Below are positions 51,766-60,618 of a stretch of 64,000 nt of DNA, one piece after another; the first letter of the stretch is position 1; the number at the start of each line of letters is the position of its first letter. A program made the position numbers and the translations under genes. The notes beneath the pieces are model-generated. The model saw only the letters and a list, made by a program, of their open reading frames with translations, was not told where the DNA came from and did no database searches. Source of the stretch: Flagellimonas_B algarum (lineage in GTDB: Bacteria > Bacteroidota > Bacteroidia > Flavobacteriales > Flavobacteriaceae); assembly GCF_040513375.1 (NCBI RefSeq), contig NZ_JBEVTG010000001.1, forward strand, positions 62,001-126,000. Direction: 5' to 3'.

Positions 51766-52395
51766 ATGATTCAAGTATTAATTGCTGACAGTCACCCAAT
51801 TGTGCGACTTGGCGTCAAACAAGTCCTTCAAAACTCTACGGAGTTTGAAGTGATCGGTGATGTGTCTTCGACAAGCGAGCTTTTCAAGACGCTCGAGAAA
51901 GTTTCACCGGATGTGGTGATGTTGGAAATGGATATTCCAGAAATCAACGGTATCGCCACCCTCCGCAAAATCAAACAAGATTTTCCGAATACCAAAGTAT
52001 TGATGTACAGTGGTCAATCAGAAGATGTTTATGCCTTGAGTACGATCAGGGCGGGCGCCTTCGGTTACCTTTCAAAAACCGCAGAGGTCGACTACATTAT
52101 TTCCGCCTTGAAGAAGGTTGCAGAAGGAAACATGTTCATTACCAATGAATTGGCCCAACGTTTGGCCTTTGATGAAGGAACTCAAAAACCAAGAAGATTC
52201 TTCAGAAAGCTATCAACCCGCGAGGTGGAAGTACTCAAACTTCTGGCCAGCGGTAAGCGAAACAAGGAGGTGGCCGAAGGGTTGAACCTCAACGAGAAAA
52301 CGGTGAGTACCTATAAGGCTCGATTGATGCGCAAGTTGAACGTCGATAACCTCGTCGATTTGTTGCAACAAGCCAAAGCTTTGGAGCTGTACTAA
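51766..52395 (+). CDS. orphan LuxR-type response regulator with Glu at the phospho-site
   Basis: 209 residues: receiver domain 1-120 and LuxR HTH about 145-205 ('LSTREVEVLKLLASGKRNKEVAEGLNLNEKTVSTYKARLMRKLNV'). The receiver reads 'IADSHPIVR' (Asp8-Ser9 instead of Asp-Asp) and 'PDVVMLEMDIPEINGI', where Glu54 stands at the usual phospho-Asp position. The switch Ser ('LMYSGQ') and Lys ('YLSKTA') remain. It may be constitutively active-like or regulated without phosphorylation. No histidine kinase lies nearby. Confidence 0.9.
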   Translation: MIQVLIADSHPIVRLGVKQVLQNSTEFEVIGDVSSTSELFKTLEKVSPDVVMLEMDIPEINGIATLRKIKQDFPNTKVLMYSGQSEDVYALSTIRAGAFGYLSKTAEVDYIISALKKVAEGNMFITNELAQRLAFDEGTQKPRRFFRKLSTREVEVLKLLASGKRNKEVAEGLNLNEKTVSTYKARLMRKLNVDNLVDLLQQAKALELY

Positions 52396-52417
52396 ACGTA
52401 CTTCCATTTCATTCAAC

Positions 52418-52445
52418 AAAAACCCCGGCAATGCCGGGGTTTTTG
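52418..52445. terminator. bidirectional Rho-independent terminator
   Basis: AAAAACCCCGGC / GCCGGGGTTTTT with a 3-base loop, followed by TGTTTT on the plus strand. It lies between the convergent response regulator and dnaG genes and can serve both. Confidence 0.93.
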
Positions 52446-52447
52446 TT

Positions 52448-54421
52448 TTAGGAGAGCACGCGGTTCAATTTCGCGTTCAACAATTTGTTCAACTGGAGGT
52501 AGTTCATGATCTCTTCCAACACTTCGGCATTGTCGTTCGAAGGGGCGGCCGTAGTTTCCTGTAGTTTGGCGATTCGGTTCTTGATCAGATTACAACGTAG
52601 GGTCAAAATGGTCTCCCCAACCAATTGGGCGACCCCTGATTTCTTGCCTTTCGGATAGATATCCTTGCGTTCCCAATCATGTAACACATAACGTTCCTCT
52701 TCCATTAGGATGGAGCTGATCTCAGTCGCCATATGCTGATCCACCTCATTGAGAAAGGTACTCACCGAAAAGCTATCGTTCTCATTCAATTGGGCGATCA
52801 ACCGATAGTATAAGGTTTTGAATTGTTCGTTCGATAATTCGATTTCATCTTCTTGAAGATCGAGATATACTTTCTCGTATACCTTGGCATTGACGGTTTC
52901 GGGAGCCAAGACCAATTCACCTTCATCATCCTCTTTCAACACTAAATCCTCGAATTCTTCTTGCTGCTGGCCATAAAGCAATAGCATTTCGATGATCTTT
53001 CGTTCGAGTTCGTATTGCACATCGACCTTTTCGGTTACCGGATCGTGTTTGACCACCTCGAAAGCCTTTTGCCCTTGTTGAATTTTCTTAGTGGCTTCCT
53101 GAACCCCTTTTTTATCGATTTGGGCCATGGTATTGTACAAGACCGCTTCGGAAACGTTCATGATCTTCGCACATTCCTGGATGTAAATCTCCTTTTTGAT
53201 CCTATCGGGTATCTTGGCGATACTGTTGACGATGTCCCTTACGGTATCGGCCCGTTTGATAGGGTCATCAGCTGCTTCATCGGTCAACATCGAAGCTTTG
53301 AACTGGATAAAGTCTTTGGCATTGTCCGCTAAAAACGACACCACGTCTTCAAGGGCATTGTTTTTGGCGAAACTGTCGGGATCTTCCCCTTCAGGAAAGG
53401 TACAGACCTTGACGTTCATGCCTTGTTCGAGGATCAAATCGATACCTCGAAGTGAAGCCCTTAGGCCCGCGGCATCCCCATCGAATAGTACGGTGATGTT
53501 GTTGGTCAAGCGATTGATCAATCGGATTTGCTCTGGCGTCAATGCCGTTCCGCTCGAGGCGACGACATTTTCGATTCCCCTTTGGTAGAATTGGATCACA
53601 TCGGTGTATCCTTCTACCAAAAAGCAATTGTCTTGTCTTGCAATGGCCTGCTTTGCGAAATAAATACCATAAAGCACCTTGCTTTTATGGTAGATGTCGC
53701 TTTCGGGCGAATTCAAGTACTTAGCGGCTTTCTTGTCATTCCCTAAAATACGCCCTCCGAAACCCAAGACCCTACCACTCATCGAATGGATCGGAAAAAG
53801 GACCCGGCCTTTGAACCTATCGAACTTTTTGGCAGGCCCGTTTTGCTGTTCCTTTACAATGGTCAATCCTGTTTTTTCAAGATATTCCAATTGATAGCCC
53901 TGTTCGATAGCCGTATCGGTAAAGGCACCCCACTCATCGAGGTTATACCCCAAACCGAACTTTTTCACGGTCTCATCGGTGAACCCACGTTCCTTGAAAT
54001 AACTTAAGCCAATGGCTTTGCCTGGTGTGGAGTTCCAAAGGATATCGGCATAGTATTTTTGCGCATATTCTGAGACCAAGTACATGCTTTCCCGTTCGTT
54101 GGCAGCTTCCTTTTGTTCGTCGGTCTGCTCCGTCTCCTCGATTTCAATGTTGTATTTCTTGGCCAAATACCGAATAGCCTCCGGATAATTGAAATGTTCA
54201 TGCTCCATCAAAAAAGCCACGACATTGCCTCCTTTACCGCTACTGAAATCTTTCCATATCTGTTTGACCGGCGATACCATGAAACTAGGCGTACGCTCAT
54301 CGCTAAAGGGGCTTAGCCCCTTGAAGTTGGAACCGGATTTCTTCAACTGGACGAAATCACCGATCACCTCTTCGACCCGGGCGGTCTCATAAACTTGATC
54401 TATGGTACTTTTCGATATCAC
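52448..54421 (-). CDS. dnaG: DNA primase
   Basis: 657 residues from a GTG at 54421 ('VISKSTIDQVYETARVEEVIGDFVQLK', the family start); upstream in-frame codons run into the divergent gene's leader. The N-terminal zinc-ribbon region keeps 'SPFSDERTPSF' and 'DFSSGKGGNVVAFLM', but the metal ligands are replaced: Ser37, Ser40, Asp58 and Ser61 in place of Cys, His, Cys, Cys. The catalytic core with 'VLGFGGRIL', Toprim 'CFLVEGYTDVIQFY' and 'LFDGDAAGLRAS' is intact. It primes chromosome replication. Confidence 0.96.
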   Translation of the reverse strand: MISKSTIDQVYETARVEEVIGDFVQLKKSGSNFKGLSPFSDERTPSFMVSPVKQIWKDFSSGKGGNVVAFLMEHEHFNYPEAIRYLAKKYNIEIEETEQTDEQKEAANERESMYLVSEYAQKYYADILWNSTPGKAIGLSYFKERGFTDETVKKFGLGYNLDEWGAFTDTAIEQGYQLEYLEKTGLTIVKEQQNGPAKKFDRFKGRVLFPIHSMSGRVLGFGGRILGNDKKAAKYLNSPESDIYHKSKVLYGIYFAKQAIARQDNCFLVEGYTDVIQFYQRGIENVVASSGTALTPEQIRLINRLTNNITVLFDGDAAGLRASLRGIDLILEQGMNVKVCTFPEGEDPDSFAKNNALEDVVSFLADNAKDFIQFKASMLTDEAADDPIKRADTVRDIVNSIAKIPDRIKKEIYIQECAKIMNVSEAVLYNTMAQIDKKGVQEATKKIQQGQKAFEVVKHDPVTEKVDVQYELERKIIEMLLLYGQQQEEFEDLVLKEDDEGELVLAPETVNAKVYEKVYLDLQEDEIELSNEQFKTLYYRLIAQLNENDSFSVSTFLNEVDQHMATEISSILMEEERYVLHDWERKDIYPKGKKSGVAQLVGETILTLRCNLIKNRIAKLQETTAAPSNDNAEVLEEIMNYLQLNKLLNAKLNRVLS

Positions 54422-54489
54422 GATTGGGCAAACTGTAGTCGCTAAAGGTAGCCAAAATTCGTATTTTGAAAGACACAAACGCCCGAGAT

Positions 54490-54723
54490 ATGATTCTTTT
54501 CTTCGGAACCCGCACCGGAAAGAAACAAAGCCGTCGTTTAGCGGTCATTTGCCCTTTTTGCCAACAAAATAACAGCCTGACCTATAGCCAACAGGCCAAC
54601 TATTTGCATCTCTTCTGGATACCTTTATTCAAAATCGGCAGTTTGCAAATGGTACAATGTTCCCATTGCAAAAAGACGTACCGTGAAAATGAATTTACCG
54701 AGGCGATGCGCGATGCGCTTTGA
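54490..54723 (+). CDS. zinc-ribbon domain protein
   Basis: 77 residues from the ATG at 54490, giving 'MILFFGTRTGKKQSRRL', the conserved opening of this family. Two CxxC pairs ('ICPFCQQ' and 'QCSHCKK') frame 'YLHLFWIPLFKIGSLQMV', a hydrophobic beta-segment typical of the zinc-ribbon-15 group. It probably binds one zinc; its role is unknown. It is divergent from dnaG and convergent with the barrel gene. Confidence 0.8.
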   Translation: MILFFGTRTGKKQSRRLAVICPFCQQNNSLTYSQQANYLHLFWIPLFKIGSLQMVQCSHCKKTYRENEFTEAMRDAL

Positions 54724-55794
54724 TCAAAGGTCAAAGCGCAAGCCCAAAGAGATATTCCGTTGTTTGACCGGAGCATCCCTAAAAATCGGATTGAGATCGT
54801 ATTTAACGTACAACAAGGTACCGCCGACACCGGCATAGGCGCTAAGACCGTATATCAGGTCGCTGGTGTTGTAATCGCGCTTAAGCTTGTCTTTGATCCG
54901 ATCACCGTTGTTGGTGTACTTCAACTTTTGCCGGGTACCGATATTGAAACCGCCGTACCCCCCTATTCCAAGTCGGAACTGTCGATCTAAGGAGTAACGA
55001 ATGCGATCTTTGCCTTCATAAAACTTCGATGAGCCGAATTCGAAGTGTAACGGAAATACAAGATTATCCATCCTGAACTTCGATTTATTCAATTCAAATT
55101 CAAATTCCTGTAGTTCGGTCTGATCGCCATTGGTGACGAAATACTGGTTATTGTCGGGTTTAAGTCCATTGAACTGAAAGTTAAAGCCATAATTCAATCG
55201 CAAAAAGTTGGAATTTCGAAAGACCCGGGTGCGCCATTGCCATCCCATTTCGAAAAATCGGCTTCCCCCTATTTTATAGGGCGAATCGTCTAAAGATTGA
55301 TCTTCGATGATGGCATTGTTCAAACCAATGGCAATGACGAAATCGGAATAGGTACGACGATCGTATTTGATTTCTTTCTTCCACTTTTTCGAATTCACGC
55401 TAAAGAAAGGCCGGCCATCGACCATTAGGTTCAATCGGATGTCGTCATCGGAGATGGTATCGGCCTCGAGCAAGACCAAGGTCTTGCCTTCGTTACGGTC
55501 GAGCAAGGCAATTTGGTTTTCGATGATCGCCAAACGGTTTTCGATGTTCAAGGCCCTCTTTTTAGCGGCCTCCTCCTTTAAGATAGCGGCTTCTTCAGTT
55601 GAAATCGCCCCACGTTCGAGCCGCTCGTTTATCGACTTCACTTCAAGTTTCAAGGCATCTTTTTCTTGCTGGGTGATGCGTTCTTTTTGCTCTTTCAATA
55701 CGGTAATGCGATCGTTGTAGTCTTTTTGTGCAAGCAATGGCACCGAGGTGATCAATAGTATGATCGCGATAAAGGCTCTGGTTTTTTTTCTCAT
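54724..55794 (-). CDS. outer-membrane barrel-like protein with N-terminal coiled coil
   Basis: 356 residues: signal peptide to about residue 22 ('LLAQ'), a charged helical stretch (about 24-105, 'ITVLKEQKERITQQEKDALK', 'RALNIENRLAIIENQIALLD') likely to form a coiled coil, then beta strands ending 'NISLGLRFDL' as in an outer-membrane barrel. It follows an ECF sigma/anti-sigma pair 80 bp upstream and may be part of that regulon. No family was recognised with confidence. Confidence 0.65.
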   Translation of the reverse strand: MRKKTRAFIAIILLITSVPLLAQKDYNDRITVLKEQKERITQQEKDALKLEVKSINERLERGAISTEEAAILKEEAAKKRALNIENRLAIIENQIALLDRNEGKTLVLLEADTISDDDIRLNLMVDGRPFFSVNSKKWKKEIKYDRRTYSDFVIAIGLNNAIIEDQSLDDSPYKIGGSRFFEMGWQWRTRVFRNSNFLRLNYGFNFQFNGLKPDNNQYFVTNGDQTELQEFEFELNKSKFRMDNLVFPLHFEFGSSKFYEGKDRIRYSLDRQFRLGIGGYGGFNIGTRQKLKYTNNGDRIKDKLKRDYNTSDLIYGLSAYAGVGGTLLYVKYDLNPIFRDAPVKQRNISLGLRFDL

Positions 55795-55824
55795 GGTTTT
55801 TCGATTTATGACCGCCCCAGCCAG

Positions 55825-55840
55825 CCTCCCTTTCGGGAGG
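55825..55840. other. GC-rich hairpin in the leader of the barrel gene
   Basis: CCTCCC-TTTC-GGGAGG forms a tight 6-bp stem with a 4-base loop, between the anti-sigma stop and the barrel gene start. No T-run follows, so it is more likely an RNA processing or stability element than a terminator. Confidence 0.4.
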
Positions 55841-55874
55841 TCATGGAATGGGTTGGTTTGATTGATGAATGGAT

Positions 55875-56606
55875 TTAATTGTTTCTATCGGCAACGGCCG
55901 TTCGTAGTTTGAGATAACCGCTCTTCAAACGTTCGAAGATTTGATCCCGAAAGGACTGATCCAATTCGGCTTCTACTTCGCCCAAAAGGGCCATGGCGTC
56001 GACCTTTCCACTATCATTGACCAGCTGATCGAGTAAAATCGATTTTTGGGCCGCATGCAATAAGGAGTCGATTTCGGCCTCAGTTACTTCAATGGCATTC
56101 CCTTCAAGGGCGGTTACCTGCGTCAATACTTCTTGGATTTTGGCATCGATGATCCCATCGTCAACGAGTTTCTCCTGCCCAGGTCCTTCCTGACTTTGTT
56201 CAATATCCAGATCCAGCTGCGGTGTTTCGACCACTGCGGCCAACTGATCATTATCTTCTTTTCCCATACGCTGATCACCTACCCTGGGAGCCTCAATATC
56301 CTGTGTTTCGGCCAAGGCTTCTTCTACTGGAGGAATCCGTTCTTCAACGACAGGGTCGACCGCTGGTTTGGCAGACTCCGTTTCAACGACTTTGATCTGT
56401 TGCTCTTGCGTTGATGGGCCCTGAAAGAACATGCTGGTCACAATAGCGATACCGACCAGACTGGCCGCAACGGCATACCACTTCCATTTGAAACCACTTT
56501 GGGGTTCCGGGTCCAATTGCGAAGCGACCCGTTGCCAACCCCTATCCGTTGGCTCGATACTTCGCTCTTCCAATTTCGTTTTGATATGTTCTTCCAATTT
56601 CCCCAT
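55875..56606 (-). CDS. putative anti-sigma factor
   Basis: 243 residues. The N-terminal part ('LEEHIKTKLEERSIEPTDRGWQRVASQLD') resembles the anti-sigma domain seen behind flavobacterial ECF sigma genes, followed by one membrane helix ('WYAVAASLVGIAIVTSMFF', about 43-61) and an acidic, repetitive periplasmic tail ending with helices. It is 10 bp after the sigma gene. Binding to that sigma is inferred from position and layout. Confidence 0.7.
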   Translation of the reverse strand: MGKLEEHIKTKLEERSIEPTDRGWQRVASQLDPEPQSGFKWKWYAVAASLVGIAIVTSMFFQGPSTQEQQIKVVETESAKPAVDPVVEERIPPVEEALAETQDIEAPRVGDQRMGKEDNDQLAAVVETPQLDLDIEQSQEGPGQEKLVDDGIIDAKIQEVLTQVTALEGNAIEVTEAEIDSLLHAAQKSILLDQLVNDSGKVDAMALLGEVEAELDQSFRDQIFERLKSGYLKLRTAVADRNN

Positions 56607-56616
56607 ATCGTTTTGT

Positions 56617-57186
56617 TTACGCTTGGCCAGTTCCTTTAGGGGCCAAGCCTTTGAGTTTTAAATTTTCTTGCAAGACCTTACGGGCCTTATACAACTGCGA
56701 CTTTGAAGTGCCTTCTGAAATGTCTAGCATTTCAGCGATCTCGTGATGCTTGTATCCTTCAACCGCATACAAAACAAACACCATTTTATACCCTTCGGGC
56801 AAGGCATCGATCATCGCCTGAATATGCTCAACATCGTCAAAATGATCTTCATGCAAATTGCGATCACCAGCCAAATCAACCGTAGCGTCGTCATAAACAA
56901 CAAACTGTTTTTTGCGCAGGTAAGAGATACTTTCCCTCACCATGATCCGGCGTACCCAACCTTCGAAACTTCCTTGGTTTCGAAAATCCTTTAAATGTTT
57001 GAACACCTTGACAAACCCTCCGATCATCACATCTTCAGCGAATTGCAGATCTTTGATATACTGCCTACAGACACTGAGCATTTTTGGCGCATAGCGGTCA
57101 TAGATATGCTGCTGGGCCGCACGATGGCCAGCCGTCGCTTTTTTCAGCAACTGTCTTTCATTGCTATAAAATGAAATGATCTTCAA
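56617..57186 (-). CDS. ECF-type RNA polymerase sigma factor
   Basis: 189 residues from a TTG start; homologues begin at this point and no ATG fits. Region 2 is 'AQQHIYDRYAPKMLSVCRQYIKDLQFAEDVMIGGFVKVFKHLKDF' and region 4 is 'IDALPEGYKMVFVLYAVEGYKHHEIAEMLDISEGTSKSQLYKARKVLQE'. It directs RNA polymerase to a small regulon, probably an envelope response given the downstream anti-sigma with a membrane helix and barrel protein. Confidence 0.93.
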   Translation of the reverse strand: MKIISFYSNERQLLKKATAGHRAAQQHIYDRYAPKMLSVCRQYIKDLQFAEDVMIGGFVKVFKHLKDFRNQGSFEGWVRRIMVRESISYLRKKQFVVYDDATVDLAGDRNLHEDHFDDVEHIQAMIDALPEGYKMVFVLYAVEGYKHHEIAEMLDISEGTSKSQLYKARKVLQENLKLKGLAPKGTGQA

Positions 57187-57280
57187 TGGTTCTCGGTTTG
57201 TCTCTATTCTATAGACGCAGCCTTTTTCAAAATGGTTGTATCGGTAAGGAAATTTTTATCCGTTGGGTCCCTGACTTTGG

Positions 57281-58258
57281 CTATTTCTTTCGGTCGACCA
57301 CATATTCGACCATCAGGATCAAGGCATCCTTATAGGGGGAGTCCGGGTAGTCTTGCAATAAGGCCAAGGCTTCATCTTTGAATTCCAACATCTTGGCAAC
57401 GGCATACTCCAAACCACCTTTCTTCTTGACAAAGGCAATGACTTCTTTGACCCTTTGCTTGTCTTTGTTGTGGTTTTTTATCGAATTGATGAGCCATTTT
57501 CGCTCTGCCTTATCCGATTGGTTCAAGGCATGGATCAAAGGCAGCGTCATTTTCTTTTCTTTGATATCGATGCCGGTCGGTTTGCCGATACGTTCATTCC
57601 CGTAATCGAATAGGTCGTCTTTGATCTGAAAAGCCATCCCGCATAATTCGCCGAACCGTCTGAACTTCTCTACTTCAGGCGAATCGGGTTTGACCGAAGC
57701 GGCCCCCATACTGCAACATGAGGCGATAAGACGGGCCGTTTTCTGCTGAATGATCTGGTAATATACTTCTTCGGTGATATCGAGAAGTCGCGCTTTCTCG
57801 ATTTGGAGCAGTTCACCCTCGCTCATCGAACGCACTGATTCGGAAATGATGTGCAACAGATCATAATCGCCATGCTCCAAAGCGACCAACAGGCCCTTGG
57901 AGAAAAGATAATCCCCGACCAAGACGGCGATCTTGTTCTTCCAAAGCGCATTGATAGAGAAAAAACCACGACGCTTGAGACTATCATCGACAACATCATC
58001 ATGCACGAGGCTTGCCGTATGGATCAATTCAATAATCGAGGCGCCCGTATAGGTGCGTTGTACTACCTCGCCACCATTCAACATTTTTGCCGTCAGAAAA
58101 ACGAACATGGGGCGCATTTGCTTGCCCTTGCGATTGACGATGTAGTAGGTGATGCGATTGAACAGGGCGACTTTAGAGGACATGGAATCGCGGAACTTCT
58201 CTTCGAAAAGTTCCATTTCTTCCTCAATCGGTTCGCGTATTTGGGCTGTGACCTTCAA
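57281..58258 (-). CDS. polyprenyl diphosphate synthase
   Basis: 325 residues from a TTG that follows an in-frame TAA directly. 'LVHDDVVDDSLKRRG' (first Asp-rich motif), 'VLVGDYLFSKGL' and 'QIKDDLFDYG' (second Asp-rich motif) define a trans-prenyltransferase of the octaprenyl/solanesyl type. It lengthens isoprenoid chains for the quinone tail; chain length cannot be read from sequence with certainty. Confidence 0.93.
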   Translation of the reverse strand: MKVTAQIREPIEEEMELFEEKFRDSMSSKVALFNRITYYIVNRKGKQMRPMFVFLTAKMLNGGEVVQRTYTGASIIELIHTASLVHDDVVDDSLKRRGFFSINALWKNKIAVLVGDYLFSKGLLVALEHGDYDLLHIISESVRSMSEGELLQIEKARLLDITEEVYYQIIQQKTARLIASCCSMGAASVKPDSPEVEKFRRFGELCGMAFQIKDDLFDYGNERIGKPTGIDIKEKKMTLPLIHALNQSDKAERKWLINSIKNHNKDKQRVKEVIAFVKKKGGLEYAVAKMLEFKDEALALLQDYPDSPYKDALILMVEYVVDRKK

Positions 58259-58376
58259 TTAAAATGCGTAAAACGCCAACATGGTTTCAAACATCAAATT
58301 TAGGTAAAATAGCTTCCTAAAACATCCTAGTTCCCAGTTTTCGCTTAGCGGTGGCAAAGGATCGATTTCCTGCAAA

Positions 58377-59417
58377 TCAGGCTTTGTTGGCCAATTGGCC
58401 ACAAGCGGCATCGATATCCTTACCCCGTGAACGTCTGACCGTAACCGTGATACCGTTTCGTTCAAGGGTTTCGATATAATTCGCTATTGCCGATTCGTCG
58501 GCTTGGGCGAATTCACCATCATCGATAGGGTTGTACTCGATAAGGTTGACTTTTGAAGGTGCGAATTTGCAAAACCGGACCAAAGCATCGATATCGATCT
58601 GACGGTCGTTGATCCCTTTCCAGACCACGTATTCATAGGTGATGCGATTTTTGGTCTTCGCATACCAATATTCAAGGGCACTTCTCAGGTCACTCAAGGG
58701 GAAGGTCGCATTGAACGGCATGATCGAGGTACGCACTTCATCAATGGCCGAATGTAGCGAAACGGCCAGTTTGAACCGCACTTCGTCATCGGCCATTTTT
58801 CGGATCATTTTCGGCACTCCCGAAGTTGAGACGGTGATGCGTTTTGGAGACATGCCCAGACCTTCGCTAGACGTGATTTTTTCTATGGATTTCAACACGT
58901 TGTTGTAGTTCATCAACGGCTCTCCCATACCCATGAACACGATATTGCTCAAAGGACGATTGAAATACAACCGGCTCTCTTTGTCAATAGCTACCACCTG
59001 ATCATAAATCTCATCGGGATTCAGGTTGCGCATGCGCTTCAATCGTGCCGTGGCACAGAACTTACAGTCCAAACTACATCCTACTTGACTGGAAACACAG
59101 GCCGTGCTGCGATTTTCTGTTGGAATGAGGACGGATTCCACAATGAGACCATCGTGAAGCCGTACGGCATTCTTGATCGTACCGTCGCCACTGCGCTGCA
59201 TGGTATCGACTTCAATATGGTTGATGGTGAAATTCGCCTCGAGCATGGAACGTGTCTCCTTAGACAGATTCGTCATGACTTCGAAGGAATGGGCCGATTT
59301 TCTCCAAAGCCATTCATATACCTGGTTGCCTCGAAACGCTTGATCCCCTTGCGAAACGAAAAACTCGCGCAATTGGTCTTTGGTCAGGGCCCTGATATCT
59401 TTTTTGGTGGCATTCAT
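58377..59417 (-). CDS. rlmN: 23S rRNA/tRNA adenine-C2 methyltransferase RlmN
   Basis: 346 residues. The radical-SAM motif is 'CSLDCKFCATA' (CxxxCxxC) after 'TACVSSQVG'; 'IVFMGMGEPLMNY' and 'SLHSAIDEVRTSIMP' are conserved, and the substrate-side Cys is in 'DAACGQLA' near the end. It methylates A2503 of 23S rRNA and A37 of some tRNAs. It stands after queA with a terminator between. Confidence 0.96.
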   Translation of the reverse strand: MNATKKDIRALTKDQLREFFVSQGDQAFRGNQVYEWLWRKSAHSFEVMTNLSKETRSMLEANFTINHIEVDTMQRSGDGTIKNAVRLHDGLIVESVLIPTENRSTACVSSQVGCSLDCKFCATARLKRMRNLNPDEIYDQVVAIDKESRLYFNRPLSNIVFMGMGEPLMNYNNVLKSIEKITSSEGLGMSPKRITVSTSGVPKMIRKMADDEVRFKLAVSLHSAIDEVRTSIMPFNATFPLSDLRSALEYWYAKTKNRITYEYVVWKGINDRQIDIDALVRFCKFAPSKVNLIEYNPIDDGEFAQADESAIANYIETLERNGITVTVRRSRGKDIDAACGQLANKA

Positions 59418-59441
59418 CGCAGCAAAGGTAGGAAAGTAAAA

Positions 59442-59469
59442 ATCCCGTCACGGAGAATCGCAACGGGAT
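59442..59469 (-). terminator. Rho-independent terminator after queA
   Basis: On the minus strand ATCCCGT pairs with ACGGGAT across a 14-base loop, followed by TTTTTAC. It is placed 24 bp beyond the queA stop. Confidence 0.75.
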
Positions 59470-59492
59470 CTTTGGTATTCGTTTCGTTTCGA

Positions 59493-60542
59493 CTACAAAA
59501 TCAGCATGGCATCACCGTACGAATAGAACTTGTATTGTTCCAAAATAGCCTGTTTGTAGGCCTTCTTCATCAATTCGTGTCCTGTAAACGCGGAAATCAT
59601 CATCATCAAGGTCGATTTCGGCAAGTGGAAATTCGTCACCATACAGTCAGCGATACTGAACTCATAAGGAGGAAAAATGAACTTGTTCGTCCAACCTTCG
59701 AAGGTATTCAAGCTGCGTTCTGAAGACACCGCACTTTCGAGACCACGCATGACGGTGGTACCTACCGCACAGACCTTTCGCTTATTGGCTTTGGCCGAAT
59801 TTACGATTTCAGTGGCACGTTCATCGATTACCAATTCCTCACTGTCCATTTTGTGTTTCGAAAGGTCTTCGACCTCTACCGGGCTGAAGGTCCCTAGCCC
59901 GACATGAAGCGTCACTTCGGCGAAATCGATGCCTTTGATCTCAAGGCGTTTCAAAAGGTGTTTCGAAAAGTGCAAGCCCGCGGTTGGAGCTGCAACGGCC
60001 CCTTCATGTTTTGCATAAATCGTTTGGTAACGTTCCTCATCTTCGGGCTCAACATCACGCTTGATGTATTTTGGCAAGGGCGTTTGCCCCAGTTCGCGTA
60101 ATTTACGTCTAAAATCAGTGTACGATCCGTCGTAGAGAAAACGAAGGGTCCTTCCCCTTGAAGTGGTATTATCGATTACTTCTGCCACAAGACTTTCGTC
60201 TTCCCCGAAATAGAGTTTGTTTCCGATTCGGATCTTACGCGCGGGATCGACCAACACGTCCCACAGGCGTTGTTCATCGTTCAATTCGCGTAACAAAAAC
60301 ACCTCAATACGAGCCCCGGTCTTTTCCTTATTGCCGTACAATCGGGCCGGAAATACCTTGGTATTGTTCAACACCATCACATCACCTTCATCGAAATACT
60401 CGATCATGTCTTTGAACATGCGATGCTCGATTTTTCCGGTATCACGATGAACGACCATTAGCCGTGATTCATCGCGATTCTCTGCAGGATATTCTGCCAA
60501 CAATTCGTTGGGTAGCTCAAAATTGAAGTTTGATAATTTCAT
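59493..60542 (-). CDS. queA: S-adenosylmethionine:tRNA ribosyltransferase-isomerase
   Basis: 349 residues: 'NFELPNELLAEYPAENRDESRLMV' at the start, 'LNNTKVFPARLYGNKEKTGARIEVFLL', 'EGAVAAPTAGLHFSKHLL' and 'VTNFHLPKSTLMMMISAFTG' are QueA motifs. It makes epoxyqueuosine in tRNA anticodons. Length and motifs are normal. Confidence 0.96.
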   Translation of the reverse strand: MKLSNFNFELPNELLAEYPAENRDESRLMVVHRDTGKIEHRMFKDMIEYFDEGDVMVLNNTKVFPARLYGNKEKTGARIEVFLLRELNDEQRLWDVLVDPARKIRIGNKLYFGEDESLVAEVIDNTTSRGRTLRFLYDGSYTDFRRKLRELGQTPLPKYIKRDVEPEDEERYQTIYAKHEGAVAAPTAGLHFSKHLLKRLEIKGIDFAEVTLHVGLGTFSPVEVEDLSKHKMDSEELVIDERATEIVNSAKANKRKVCAVGTTVMRGLESAVSSERSLNTFEGWTNKFIFPPYEFSIADCMVTNFHLPKSTLMMMISAFTGHELMKKAYKQAILEQYKFYSYGDAMLIL

Positions 60543-60618
60543 CTACGGAATTTTATAAGAGCGCAAATATACAATCTGGCTATAGGGGATGTCAAGCAAA
60601 ACGAGGAATTATTTGACC

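Noticed and set aside
58259..58376. Possible small gene between the polyprenyl synthetase and rlmN
   Set aside because: Only an antisense extension of the rlmN region is open; no start or motif supports a gene.
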